Source: Phycisphaera sp. | GTDB taxonomy: Bacteria; Planctomycetota; Phycisphaerae; Phycisphaerales; Phycisphaeraceae | Length of the DNA stretch: 64,000 nt | Assembly (NCBI GenBank): GCA_016125215.1 | Contig: WGMF01000032.1 | Location: 62,001 to 126,000 of the forward strand | Direction: 5' to 3' | Shown: one piece after another, positions 50,866 through 59,370 of the stretch | Position numbering within the stretch: position 1 is the first letter of the stretch | Layout: each line of letters opens with the position of its first letter | The notes under the pieces: model-generated | Database searches by the model: none | Told to the model about the DNA's origin: nothing | The model's input: the letters and a program-made list of their open reading frames with translations, nothing else | Translations under genes and position numbers: made by a program

Positions 50866-53718
50866 CTACGCAAGTCCCAGAGCCGCCGCGTCACGGTCCG
50901 ATAGCATCCCGCCGTCGGCTCGCTCCCGGACGCTGCCATCGCGTTTCCACGAGCGCTCGCAACGCGGTTCGCTGCGCAGGTCGTGGACCGTGCAGGCGGG
51001 TGTTGTACCGGGTGTCACGACGAATCGGCTGACCATGCACAGGTCCGCCAGGTCGGTCGGGTCGAAGCTGGACAGGTCAACTTGATCTTTTACAACCGTG
51101 ACCGACAGGCCCATGTCGAGCGGGTTGTCGATGGACTGTTCGATGCGGGCCTGTTCGATAGCGCGCATCCACTCTTCGCGCAGGGGCATCACGCTTCCCC
51201 AAGCGGGGGAAACCTTTGCTCCGGTTGCGGTCGGGAAGGTTTCGAGGTGTACGCTCGTGGCGTTCTCGCCGTGCAGCGCGCGGCGGGCTTCGTCGGCGGT
51301 GTGCGGGAGGATCGGCGCGAGCAGGCGGACGAGTGCGTCGGTGATCGTGAACATCGCGGTCTGCGTTCGCCTTCGGCGCACACTTCCGGGGGCGTCGCAG
51401 TACAAGCGGTCCTTGGTGGCCGCGAGGTAGACCGCGCTGAGCGTGTCGTTGCAGAAGTTGAAGAGCGCCTCGTGCAGCCTGCGGTAGTGGTGGTTTTCAT
51501 AACCGTCCACCACGGTGGCGATGAGTTTGTTGAGTTCACCCAGCGCCCAGGCGTCGAGGCTCGTGCTGTCCGCGTCCGTGAAGGCGTGCGCGTTGGCCGG
51601 CGTGTAATCGTAAAGGTTGCTCAGCAGGAACCGGACCGTGTTGCGGACCTTGCGGTACTCCTCGCCCGCCGTCTTGAAGAACTCGATGTCGACCTTGATG
51701 TCGTTCTCGAACGGCAGCGACGAGACCCACCATCGGCAGACATCGGCCCCGTAATCCTTGAGCAGCGTCTCGACTTCGAGCGCATTGCCGAGCGACTTAC
51801 TCATCTTCCTGCCGTCGCGGTCGACCATGAACCCGTGCGTGAGGATGGCCTTGTACGGCGGTTTGCCCGTGGTGGCGACGGCGGGCAGGAGCGAAGCCTG
51901 AAACCACCCGCGGTGCTGGTCGGAGCCTTCGAGGTAAAGATCGGTCGGCAGGGCATCCGCGCCGAAGCGCTGACGGATCACCGAAGCCCAAGACGTGCCG
52001 GAGTCGAACCACACGTCAAAAATATCCGCACCTTTGGTAAAGCCGAGGGATGGCCATCCCTCGGCTTTGGCCCATGCGGGGGCGTCGGGGTCGATTTGCG
52101 GATCGTAATCCTTGAGCAATTCTTCCGGGGTGAGCTTGAACCACGCATCGGACCCGTGCTGGGCGACGACCTTCGCCACCGCACGCACGGAAGCGGCGGT
52201 CAGCAACGCTTCGCCGTCCTTGTTGTAAAACGCCGGGATCGGCAACCCCCACGAGCGTTGCCGCGAGATGCACCAGTCCGGCCGCGACTCGAGCATCCCG
52301 TGCATCCGGTTTCGGCCCCAGTCGGGGATAAACTTGACGCCGTTTTTCACGTGCTCCATTGAAAGTGAACGCAGCGACCGACCGCCGTCGCATTTCTCCA
52401 TGTCCACACTCACGAACCATTGTTCCGTCGCACGGAAGATGGTCGGCGTCTTGCTCCGCCAGTCGTGCGGGTAGCTGTGCGTGAAGCGGTGGGCGTGAAA
52501 CAGGTGATTAGACGCGGTGAGCTTTTCGAGCACCTTGGCGTTGGCGTCCCACACGACGATGCCTTGTAGCCAGTCCGGCGCGGTGTGGTCGAACGTGCCG
52601 TCGGCCAGCACGGGGCAGTAGATGTCCAGCTTCTCGCGCAGCCCGGTCTGGTAGTCCTCGACGCCGTGGCCCGGCGCGGTGTGGACCAGGCCCGTGCCGT
52701 CTTCGAGCGTGACGTAATCGGCGGTCACCACCGGGGAGACACGGTCGATGAACGGGTGACGGTATCTCACGCCCGCTTTGTGCAGTTCTTCACCCTTGCA
52801 CGTCGCCAGCCTTTGAACATCCGTCGCGCCGCCGGTGGCGAGCACCTTGTCCGCAAGGTCGTCCGCGAGGATGACGTGGTGCGTACGTCCCTGCCACTCA
52901 CACTTGAATAGACCGTACAACGCCCGCGGTGCCGCCGCCACCGCGAGGTTGGCCGGCAGGGTCCAGGGCGTCGTCGTCCAGATCATCAGCTGCACGGGGG
53001 CATTCGGACCAAGCTTCGCCGGTTCGTGCAACGGCGTCGGTGTCGTCACGTCGAACAATACATAGATGCTCGTGTCCTTGCGGTCCTCGTATTCCAGCTC
53101 CGCCTCGGCCAAGGCCGTCTGGTTGGCAATCGACCAGTGCACCGGCTTGAGCGCGCGGTACACCAAACCCTTCTCGACAAGCTGCGCGAAGACTTCGAGC
53201 GACGCCGCCTCGTAAGCCGGGTCCATCGTGAGATAGGGGTGGTCGTAGTCCGCGAGCGTGAGCAGCCTCTGCATCTGCCCGCCCTGGAGTTTGACGAATT
53301 TTTCAGCGTAAGCCTGGCACTTGCGCCGGACCTGGTAGGCCTCCATCGTCTTGGCCTTCTCGCCGAGCTCCTGCATGACCTTGTGCTCGATGGGCAAACC
53401 GTGGCAGTCCCAACCGGGGATGTAGGGGCAGTCGAAGCCCATCATCGTGCGCGAACGGACGACGAAGTCTTTCAGACACTTGTTGAGCAGGTGCCCGAGG
53501 TGGATCGACCCGTTGGCGTAAGGCGGCCCGTCGTGAAACACATATTTAGACGAACCCTTGCGTGCTGCGCGGATCGCCCGGTACAGGCCGCCGTCCTGCC
53601 AGCGCTTGAGAGAGGCCGGCTCGTTCTGCACGAGGTTGGCCTTCATCGCAAACGCCGTCTTGGGCAGGTTGAGCGTCTGTTTATAAGATCGCTTTTTCTC
53701 GTCGGTCGGATCGGTCAT
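50866..53718 (-). CDS. ileS: Isoleucyl-tRNA synthetase with an in-frame palindrome
   Basis: A 950-residue class Ia synthetase. HLGH is at residues 73-76, DWEGD-type and WSIANQTALAEAELEYEDR editing-domain blocks follow, and GRKMSKSLGN lies near residue 635. A perfect 30-base palindrome (52039-52068; half-site AAAGCCGAGGGATGG) reads as AEGWPSLG around residue 551-560, directly before KGADIFDVWFDSG. This is a loop that varies in homologues. It charges tRNA-Ile and is essential. Confidence 0.95.
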   Translation of the reverse strand: MTDPTDEKKRSYKQTLNLPKTAFAMKANLVQNEPASLKRWQDGGLYRAIRAARKGSSKYVFHDGPPYANGSIHLGHLLNKCLKDFVVRSRTMMGFDCPYIPGWDCHGLPIEHKVMQELGEKAKTMEAYQVRRKCQAYAEKFVKLQGGQMQRLLTLADYDHPYLTMDPAYEAASLEVFAQLVEKGLVYRALKPVHWSIANQTALAEAELEYEDRKDTSIYVLFDVTTPTPLHEPAKLGPNAPVQLMIWTTTPWTLPANLAVAAAPRALYGLFKCEWQGRTHHVILADDLADKVLATGGATDVQRLATCKGEELHKAGVRYRHPFIDRVSPVVTADYVTLEDGTGLVHTAPGHGVEDYQTGLREKLDIYCPVLADGTFDHTAPDWLQGIVVWDANAKVLEKLTASNHLFHAHRFTHSYPHDWRSKTPTIFRATEQWFVSVDMEKCDGGRSLRSLSMEHVKNGVKFIPDWGRNRMHGMLESRPDWCISRQRSWGLPIPAFYNKDGEALLTAASVRAVAKVVAQHGSDAWFKLTPEELLKDYDPQIDPDAPAWAKAEGWPSLGFTKGADIFDVWFDSGTSWASVIRQRFGADALPTDLYLEGSDQHRGWFQASLLPAVATTGKPPYKAILTHGFMVDRDGRKMSKSLGNALEVETLLKDYGADVCRWWVSSLPFENDIKVDIEFFKTAGEEYRKVRNTVRFLLSNLYDYTPANAHAFTDADSTSLDAWALGELNKLIATVVDGYENHHYRRLHEALFNFCNDTLSAVYLAATKDRLYCDAPGSVRRRRTQTAMFTITDALVRLLAPILPHTADEARRALHGENATSVHLETFPTATGAKVSPAWGSVMPLREEWMRAIEQARIEQSIDNPLDMGLSVTVVKDQVDLSSFDPTDLADLCMVSRFVVTPGTTPACTVHDLRSEPRCERSWKRDGSVRERADGGMLSDRDAAALGLA
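52039..52068. repeat. Perfect 30-base palindrome inside ileS
   Basis: The half-site is AAAGCCGAGGGATGG, and its complement follows directly with no spacer. It is related to the AAAGCCGGGGATGGCATCCCC-type element in valS and downstream of ffh. It encodes eight residues in frame, so it can persist in an essential gene. Confidence 0.9.
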
Positions 53719-53772
53719 GGGGGACGAATACTAACACACCCCCACGGCCCCCGGAAATTGACCCTCGTGACC

Positions 53773-55179
53773 TTACCGCGGGTCCGTCCCCGCCGCCGGT
53801 GCGATCCAGTCATAGACCGGCAGCTCCCGACCGTCGCGCAGGCGCAGGCCCGTGGGGTTGGCGGGGGATTGATGGGCGTCATCGGCAGAGGACAGGGCGT
53901 GGACCGAGAGGCTGACGATCGGTGTGTTTTCGATGGGCACGACCTCGCCGGGATCGGAGACGGCGTTGCCGTTGGCGTCGCACCAGACGGACAAGCCGCG
54001 CATCTCGGGGCCGGTCAACTCGCCATCGCCGTTGTCGTCGAGCATGGCGAGCGGGCCAAAGCCGTCGTTCCAGAAGAGCCACCATGTGACGTTGCCAAAG
54101 AGTTGTCTGCCGGAGGTGACGCGGCCGGTGTGCATCGGGTCCCACACAAGCAGGCAGGTGCCGGCGCGGGGCCAGTGGCGCTGCTCCGCAAGGCCGTCGC
54201 CGTCGAGGTCGAAATTCACTATCTCGCCGCCTTCGAGCCAGCGGCGCAGTTGATCGGTGTCGTGCGTTTGATTCATGTCGAAGACGATCGGCGTGACGGC
54301 ACCGATGGGCAGGTCCTTGAGCTTGTCGAGGTGGGCGGTGAGCTTGGCTTGTGTTTTATCGTCCAGCGCACCATCCGGGAGCAGCTTGGCCACGCGCAGT
54401 GCGCCCTGTGCGGCACCATGGCTCACAAGTGAAGTGATGCCCGCGATCGGCTGCGTATCCAGCGCCGCGTCTCTCTTGGCGCTCAATTCGTAGGCCTGCA
54501 TATAGCTGTTGAGTGAAGCTTCGAGCCAGCGTTGTGTGTCAAACTTCTGGACCGGATTGTGGACGACCTGCAAGCTCGTGGGTTCCAGGCCGAGTTCCCC
54601 TGCACGGCGGGCGTACTCTTCTCGGATACTCGCAAGGCCGATGTGGTAAAGGGCGTTGTCGGGTTTCATCTCCACCGCGCGGAGAAAACAGCGGACCGCC
54701 TCTTGCGCATGGTGGTCGAGTTCCTCGGCGGGGGGTTCGGGCGGTTGCCAGTGGGCGTCCTGCAGCGCCTTGTAGTGTTTGCCAAACGCGCGGGCGTAGG
54801 CCTTGCCGTCCTTGGATTCGTCCAGCCCCTGTTTGGCAAGCTCTTCGTCCGCAAGACGTTTGGCTTCGGCTTCGAGGGCCTGCTGCTGGTAGAAGCTCTT
54901 GTAGATCGCCCAGTCCGCGGGGATGTCGGGCTTGCTGCCTTCGGGTTTGTTGCCGAATTCAAACGACGGCACCGCGCGCGACTTCTGCGTGTAGGCCAGG
55001 TAGTGGATGCGACCGAGCGTGTATTGCCCGTCCGCGTCGTCGGGGTGGGCTTCAATGTATTTCGTCGCCTTGGCCACGAGCCGATCCACCGGCGCCAGCT
55101 CCGGCGGCATGAACATGGCCCGCGAGACCGTGGCGAACAACGCAACACCCATCAGGGACAGGCAAAATCTGCGGGTCAT
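53773..55179 (-). CDS. Secreted TPR protein with EF-hand-like motifs
   Basis: A 468-residue protein with a signal peptide (LSLMGVALFATVSRA). The first half has TPR-like helical units (KYIEAHPDDADGQYTLGRIHYLA; RCFLRAVEMKPDNALYHIGLASI). The C-terminal part has Ca-binding loop candidates (DLDGDGLAEQ, DDNGDGELTGPE, DANGNAVSDPGE), which recall EF-hand/dockerin-type sites and thrombospondin-like repeats. The function is unknown; it is probably extracytoplasmic and calcium-responsive. The stop lies 55 bases from the ileS start. Confidence 0.75.
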   Translation of the reverse strand: MTRRFCLSLMGVALFATVSRAMFMPPELAPVDRLVAKATKYIEAHPDDADGQYTLGRIHYLAYTQKSRAVPSFEFGNKPEGSKPDIPADWAIYKSFYQQQALEAEAKRLADEELAKQGLDESKDGKAYARAFGKHYKALQDAHWQPPEPPAEELDHHAQEAVRCFLRAVEMKPDNALYHIGLASIREEYARRAGELGLEPTSLQVVHNPVQKFDTQRWLEASLNSYMQAYELSAKRDAALDTQPIAGITSLVSHGAAQGALRVAKLLPDGALDDKTQAKLTAHLDKLKDLPIGAVTPIVFDMNQTHDTDQLRRWLEGGEIVNFDLDGDGLAEQRHWPRAGTCLLVWDPMHTGRVTSGRQLFGNVTWWLFWNDGFGPLAMLDDNGDGELTGPEMRGLSVWCDANGNAVSDPGEVVPIENTPIVSLSVHALSSADDAHQSPANPTGLRLRDGRELPVYDWIAPAAGTDPR

Positions 55180-55253
55180 GAATGTTCTCCTGTTAATGGA
55201 CGGACGACAGCGTCAGAAATTAGACGAACAGACGGGGTCAGGGTTCCGAATCG

Positions 55254-55766
55254 CTACAACAACTCTGTGATGGGTCTGGAGAGTCTGGCGTAGTCTTGTG
55301 CGGGTATCGAGACGGTATCCCAGCGCGGGCTGCGTTGTTTCATGTGGTCTTTGTAGTCGTCGAGCGTGATGGCCAGCACAGCGTACCAACGCTCACCCAC
55401 GGTAAAAACATCCTGGAACAACGCCTCCGGGGGTGACGCCTCGCACCAATACAAAAACGCAAACGCCCCCCGGAAGTTGGCCCCGAAGATGTTTTCCCAG
55501 CGTTCGAGGCTCTCCACGTCGTTGCGTGTGACCCAGTTGTCCAGGCTCTTGCGCGACCTGCCCGTGTGCTTGCGTCCCTTCACGTCCACGAGCAGGTTCG
55601 GGCCGTGCTCGGAGTAGACGACGAAATCAAAACTCTTGAGCGACACCGGCGGGTGCCTGCCCGCGTCCAGCGCCCGCCGCGCCTCGTCCACCGCGACATA
55701 GGGCACCGTCCGGTCACGCAGGTAACGCTCGAACGCCGCGTCGTAATGGAACCGCCGCTGAGCCAT
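55254..55766 (-). CDS. HYExAFE-type protein
   Basis: A 170-residue protein starting MAQRRFHYDAAFERYLR, matching the HYExAFE motif as HYDAAFE. Such proteins are short and known to me from planctomycetes. A block of FDFVVYSEHGPNLLVDVKGRKH has the spacing of a PD-(D/E)XK nuclease core (Asp, then DVKG), so a nuclease-like fold is possible. The function is not established. A hairpin element (55772-55961) begins 7 bases upstream of the start and separates it from hisS. Confidence 0.7.
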   Translation of the reverse strand: MAQRRFHYDAAFERYLRDRTVPYVAVDEARRALDAGRHPPVSLKSFDFVVYSEHGPNLLVDVKGRKHTGRSRKSLDNWVTRNDVESLERWENIFGANFRGAFAFLYWCEASPPEALFQDVFTVGERWYAVLAITLDDYKDHMKQRSPRWDTVSIPAQDYARLSRPITELL

Positions 55767-55771
55767 GATGT

Positions 55772-55961
55772 TTAGCCGCCGATGAACGTAGATGGACGCA
55801 GATGAAATCCCAAACAAAACATGTAGACAGGATAACAGGATGATCAGGATGAACGGGATCAAGTCAATAAATTCAGTTCTGTTCCCGTCAATCCCGAAAA
55901 TCCGGTGACCCCGTCCACCTCTCTGTCTTTATCCGCGTTCATCTGCGTTCATCTGCGGCTA
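55772..55961. repeat. Nested hairpin element: GATGAACGC outer arms, CAGGAT inner units
   Basis: The outer left arm (55772-55807) starts TAGCCGCCGATGAACG; the outer right arm (about 55928-55961) ends ATCTGCGGCTA, its complement. Inside are CAGGATAACAGGATGATCAGGATGAACGGG-type 9-base units (55828-55860) facing weaker complements (55880-55918). The right edge (TAGCCGC on the minus strand) supplies the hisS stop codon. Confidence 0.85.
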
Positions 55962-57248
55962 CTGCTTCATCTCTTTCGCCAGTTGAGTGATCGCCACGTC
56001 GCGTTGTTCTCCGGTGTCGAGGCACTTGAGTTGCGCTGCGTCCGTGTCGTCGCTGAGGATGATGGCGTAACGGGCCTTACAACCTGATGCATCCTTGAGC
56101 AGCTTGCCCACGTTGCGTGTGGCCTTGTAGCTCATGCGCACGTGCAGGCCGGATCGACGCAGCGACGCCACCACCCCCGGAAGTTGAGCCACCGCACCCT
56201 CGGAAGCCGCGAGGACAAAAGCGTCCGGCCGGGGCGCGTACTGGCTGGGGATGAGCTTCTTGTCGATGAGCACGTTGGTGAGCACCACGTCGCCCATGCC
56301 CAGGCCGACCGCCGGCATCGACGGCCCGCCGAAAAGCTCGATGAGCTGGTCGTATCGCCCCCCGCCGGCCATCGCTCGCTCCGCGCCGCTGACCTCGTGG
56401 ACCTCGAACACCGTGCCCGTGTAATACGCAAGACCCCGCACGATCCCCAGGTCATACTCACACCAATCCGCAACGCCGAACGCCTTGAGCTGTTCATTCA
56501 ACGCGCCAAGTTCATCCGTATCAGAATCGTCCTCCATGCCGATCGATCGGCGGAGGTGTGCCAGGTCGTTGGCGTCGTATCTCCGTCGGCAGGTCTGGTC
56601 GAAACGCGCCACGGTCGGCTCGTCCAGGCCCAAAGCCGCAGCCCCCTTGGTGAACTCGTCCGGCGGGACCTTGTCACGTCGATCTAACAGGTTGAAAGCG
56701 TCGAGCATCTTGTCGTCGCTCACGCCGATGCGCGAGAGGATGTGCTTCACGGTTGCGCGGTGGCTGATGCGCACACGCACCTGCTCGGGCGTCAGCCCCA
56801 ACTCGGCTAACAGGTCGATAGCCGTGAAGATGCACTCGGCGTCGGCCAAAGGCGGTTCCAGGCCGAGGATGTCGATGTTCCACTGCCAGAACTCGCGCAA
56901 ACGCCCGCGCTGGGGCCGCTCGGCACGGCAGAGATTGGGCGTGCAGAACCACTTGATCGGGCGCGGCAGGCTGCTTGCCTTTTCCGCCACCATACGCGCC
57001 AGCGTCGGTGTGAACTCGGGGCGGATCGCCAGCTCGCGCTCGCCCCGGTCGGTGAAGTGGAACAGCTCGCTGACGATCCCCTCGCCCGACTTGACCTTGT
57101 AAAGGTCCAGCGTCTCGAAGATCGGCCCGTCCACCTGCTCAAACCCGTTACGCACCGACACGCGCCGCCACGCGTCGAGCAGGTAGCTGCGCCACGCGCA
57201 GTCGTCGGGATAAAAATCACGTGTGCCTTTGGGGGCTTGAAGTCGCAT
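55959..57248 (-). CDS. hisS: Histidyl-tRNA synthetase
   Basis: A 429-residue class II synthetase. Motif 2 region (PQRGRLREFWQWNIDILG) and motif 3 (AMAGGGRYDQL, PAVGLGMGD) are present, as are the HisRS-specific RGLAYYTGTVFE and the C-terminal anticodon-binding domain. The stop (TAG) is at the edge of the hairpin element that follows, so the last residues (KQ*) may have been altered. The start at 57248 gives MRLQAPKGTRDF, the family N terminus. Confidence 0.96.
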   Translation of the reverse strand: MRLQAPKGTRDFYPDDCAWRSYLLDAWRRVSVRNGFEQVDGPIFETLDLYKVKSGEGIVSELFHFTDRGERELAIRPEFTPTLARMVAEKASSLPRPIKWFCTPNLCRAERPQRGRLREFWQWNIDILGLEPPLADAECIFTAIDLLAELGLTPEQVRVRISHRATVKHILSRIGVSDDKMLDAFNLLDRRDKVPPDEFTKGAAALGLDEPTVARFDQTCRRRYDANDLAHLRRSIGMEDDSDTDELGALNEQLKAFGVADWCEYDLGIVRGLAYYTGTVFEVHEVSGAERAMAGGGRYDQLIELFGGPSMPAVGLGMGDVVLTNVLIDKKLIPSQYAPRPDAFVLAASEGAVAQLPGVVASLRRSGLHVRMSYKATRNVGKLLKDASGCKARYAIILSDDTDAAQLKCLDTGEQRDVAITQLAKEMKQ

Positions 57249-57296
57249 GGGGTGACTGGTGACGGGTGAATAGTAACTGGTGACTGGTGAGTGACG
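57249..57296. repeat. GGTGACTGG tandem units upstream of hisS
   Basis: GGTGACTGGTGACGGGTGA followed by further ACTGGTGACTGGTGAGTGAC units lie just ahead of the hisS start, in the reverse sense of the tract at 3297-3345. The unit length is about 8-9 bases. Confidence 0.6.
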
Positions 57297-57369
57297 CTGT
57301 GGGGCAAGAGGATACCAGAGGCTTATGGAGTACCTCAAATAAACAGGTCACTGGGAACAGACGGGGCCT

Positions 57370-57572
57370 CGATACAGAAACCGCAGATTTCGCAGATTGC
57401 GCAGATTCAGAGCAAAGCGATCAAACCCCCGAGACACCGAGGACACCGAGAAGGATGCGATGCACATGTATACCCGACTCTTCTCGGCGCTCTCGGTGTC
57501 TCGGTGGCAATTCATTCTTCTCATCTGCCTTGAAAATCTGCGTCATCTGCGAAATCTGCGGTTTCTGTATCG
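57370..57572. repeat. Nested composite element: GCAGATT outer arms, GAGACACCGAG inner arms
   Basis: The outer arms (57370-57409, starting CGATACAGAAACC, and 57522-57572, ending GGTTTCTGTATCG) enclose inner arms (57425-57453 and 57480-57505) built of ACACCGAGG-type 9-base units. The same composite is found at 59110-59308. It lies between hisS and the methyltransferase gene, which accounts for most of this 345-base spacer. Confidence 0.9.
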
Positions 57573-57593
57573 ACGCCCCCAGATTGTTGACAC

Positions 57594-58457
57594 TCACTTC
57601 TTCACCCCCACGACATACGCGATCCACACCTTGTCCGACGGGGCGCTGATGCGTCTGCGGTACACGTCGTTGCCCTCGCCCTCTTTGTTGGTGCCCTCCC
57701 AGTAGACGTGCGACTCGGCAAAGCCGGCCTCGTCGAGCATCTCACGGACTTCGGGGATGGTCCAGAACCGCCAGTGGTACTCGAAGGCGCGTTTCATCTC
57801 GCTCTTGTCGCGGAACTGGAAGTGGATGTAGAAACTGGCCGAGTGGGAGATCGGGTCGTAGCGGGCCTGTTCCCAGAGGTAGGTAAATCGGCGCGGGTTG
57901 CCCTCGACGATCGGCTCTTCGCTGATGGGCCTGCGGTCGGTGTGGTCTTCCATGATGCAGTCGCCCCCGCCCATCATGTCGAGGATGACGACGCCGCGCT
58001 TGGCGAGGTTGCGGTGCATGGCTTTGAAGTATCTCACAACCTCGGGGCGAGTCTTGAAAATCCAGAACGAAAAATTCTGCGCCGCGACGATGTCGGCCTT
58101 GGGGCCTGCGACTTTGAGGACGTTCTCCCGCATGAGCGTGATGCGTGGCCTGGCCGAGGGGCGGATGCGCGAGAGGTTGTGGGCCATGCCCCACTCGAGC
58201 GGTTCGGGGTCGAGGTCGACGCCGATCGCGACGCGGTCCTTGTGCCCCTTAACCCACTCGCAACACACAGCGAACGTGCCGCAGAAGTCTTCACGCAGGA
58301 TTTTCGGGTCGCTCGAAAAGGCGTCGCGGTAGACCCGTCTGAAAAATGGCGTCTCGTGCGAGGGGTTCTGCACCGAGCGCTGGTAGAGGTCGTACTTGTC
58401 GGCGGTGCGCGCAAGGGGTTGGGTGTGCGGGGCCTTGTCTTGCTTGCGTCGTGCCAT
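57594..58457 (-). CDS. Class I SAM-dependent methyltransferase
   Basis: A 287-residue protein. Motif I is divergent (REDFCGTFAVCCEWV), motif II acidic loop is GVDLDPEPLEWG and motif post II is ADIVAAQNFSFWIF. The family resembles small-molecule or sugar methyltransferases but I cannot name a substrate. Start at 58457 gives MARRKQDKAPH; an upstream frame to 58631 has no plausible ribosome-binding site and overlaps the divergent rsmD. Confidence 0.8.
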   Translation of the reverse strand: MARRKQDKAPHTQPLARTADKYDLYQRSVQNPSHETPFFRRVYRDAFSSDPKILREDFCGTFAVCCEWVKGHKDRVAIGVDLDPEPLEWGMAHNLSRIRPSARPRITLMRENVLKVAGPKADIVAAQNFSFWIFKTRPEVVRYFKAMHRNLAKRGVVILDMMGGGDCIMEDHTDRRPISEEPIVEGNPRRFTYLWEQARYDPISHSASFYIHFQFRDKSEMKRAFEYHWRFWTIPEVREMLDEAGFAESHVYWEGTNKEGEGNDVYRRRISAPSDKVWIAYVVGVKK

Positions 58458-58518
58458 GTTGACGCGATGATAAAACAACATGCCCAACCGTACCACCCAC
58501 CCATCGGCCAGATAAATC

Positions 58519-59118
58519 ATGCGCATCATCGCCGGCACCCATCGCAGCAGAACAATCCTTGCCCCGCCCGACGCAAGGACGACGCGTCCGATCACCGACC
58601 GCGTAAAACAAAGCCTCTTTGACCTGCTCACCGCGCGTGAGCTGATGGGCGGTCACGTGCTCGACCTTTTTGCGGGCACGGGCAGCCTCGGGTTGGAGGC
58701 CCTTTCGCGCGGGGCGGACCGCTGCACGTTCGTCGAGCGAGACCGGTCGATCCGTGAACTGCTCGAAAAAAACCTCGACACGCTGGGCTTCACCGCACAG
58801 GCCGCGGTGCTCAAGGTCGACTCGCTGGCTGCCAACTGGGGTGTGCTCGTGCCCCCCGCAAGTGTGAGGGTGGTGTTTTGCGACCCGCCGTTCGTGATGA
58901 CCAGCGACCCCGACAAACTTCCGCGCGTCACCGCCCTGATCGAAAAACTCGCCGACCGCCTCGAACCCGGCGGGGCCTGCGTCCTGCGTACCGAAACACA
59001 CATCGAACCCCCCTCCCCCGTCGGCTACGCCCACGCCGAACACCACCCCTACGGCTCGATGGCGCTGCACCTGTATGCGCGATCGGAAACCAGTGGCGAA
59101 ACGGACACGGGGAAGTAA
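58519..59118 (+). CDS. rsmD: 16S rRNA (guanine966-N2)-methyltransferase
   Basis: A 199-residue methyltransferase: MRIIAGTHRSRTILAPP, TRPITDRVKQSLFDLL, HVLDLFAGTGSLGLEALSRG and the catalytic VVFCDPPF. RsmD methylates G966 of 16S rRNA. Its stop codon, together with the preceding Gly-Lys, is read from the edge of a GCAGATT element (GGG AAG TAA), as in rmlD. Divergent from the methyltransferase gene, 61 bases apart. Confidence 0.95.
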   Translation: MRIIAGTHRSRTILAPPDARTTRPITDRVKQSLFDLLTARELMGGHVLDLFAGTGSLGLEALSRGADRCTFVERDRSIRELLEKNLDTLGFTAQAAVLKVDSLAANWGVLVPPASVRVVFCDPPFVMTSDPDKLPRVTALIEKLADRLEPGGACVLRTETHIEPPSPVGYAHAEHHPYGSMALHLYARSETSGETDTGK

Positions 59119-59308
59119 CCGCAGATTTCGCAGATGACGCAGATTGCAAGGCAGCTAAGAACAAGGCATGAACCCCCGAGACACTAAGAGCACCGAGAAG
59201 CGTTGGGTGATTGAGCGCTCGGCATGAATCTCGCTGACCTTGGTGCCTCGGGGGTTCGTTTTGATCTCTGAATCTGCGTCATCTGCGAAATCTGCGGTTT
59301 CTGTATCG
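59110..59308. repeat. Nested composite element, second copy, abutting rsmD
   Basis: The outer left arm (59110-59158) begins GGGGAAGTAACCGCAG and the outer right arm (59264-59308) ends GGTTTCTGTATCG. The inner arms (59172-59199 and 59229-59258) have CCCCCGAGACACTAAG and GCACCGAG units. The arrangement is the same as at 57370-57572, in the opposite direction of the ends. It fills most of the rsmD-ffh spacer. Confidence 0.9.
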
Positions 59309-59370
59309 CCTGCCGGTTCTATCCAAGGCACATTCTGCCCATCGCACGCCGCGCTGCTACGATATCCCCC

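Noticed and set aside
24361-59308. The repeated GCAGATT and related units as a CRISPR array
   Set aside because: The units are only about 9 bases, arms are inverted, and there are no 30-40-base spacers. No cas gene is present.
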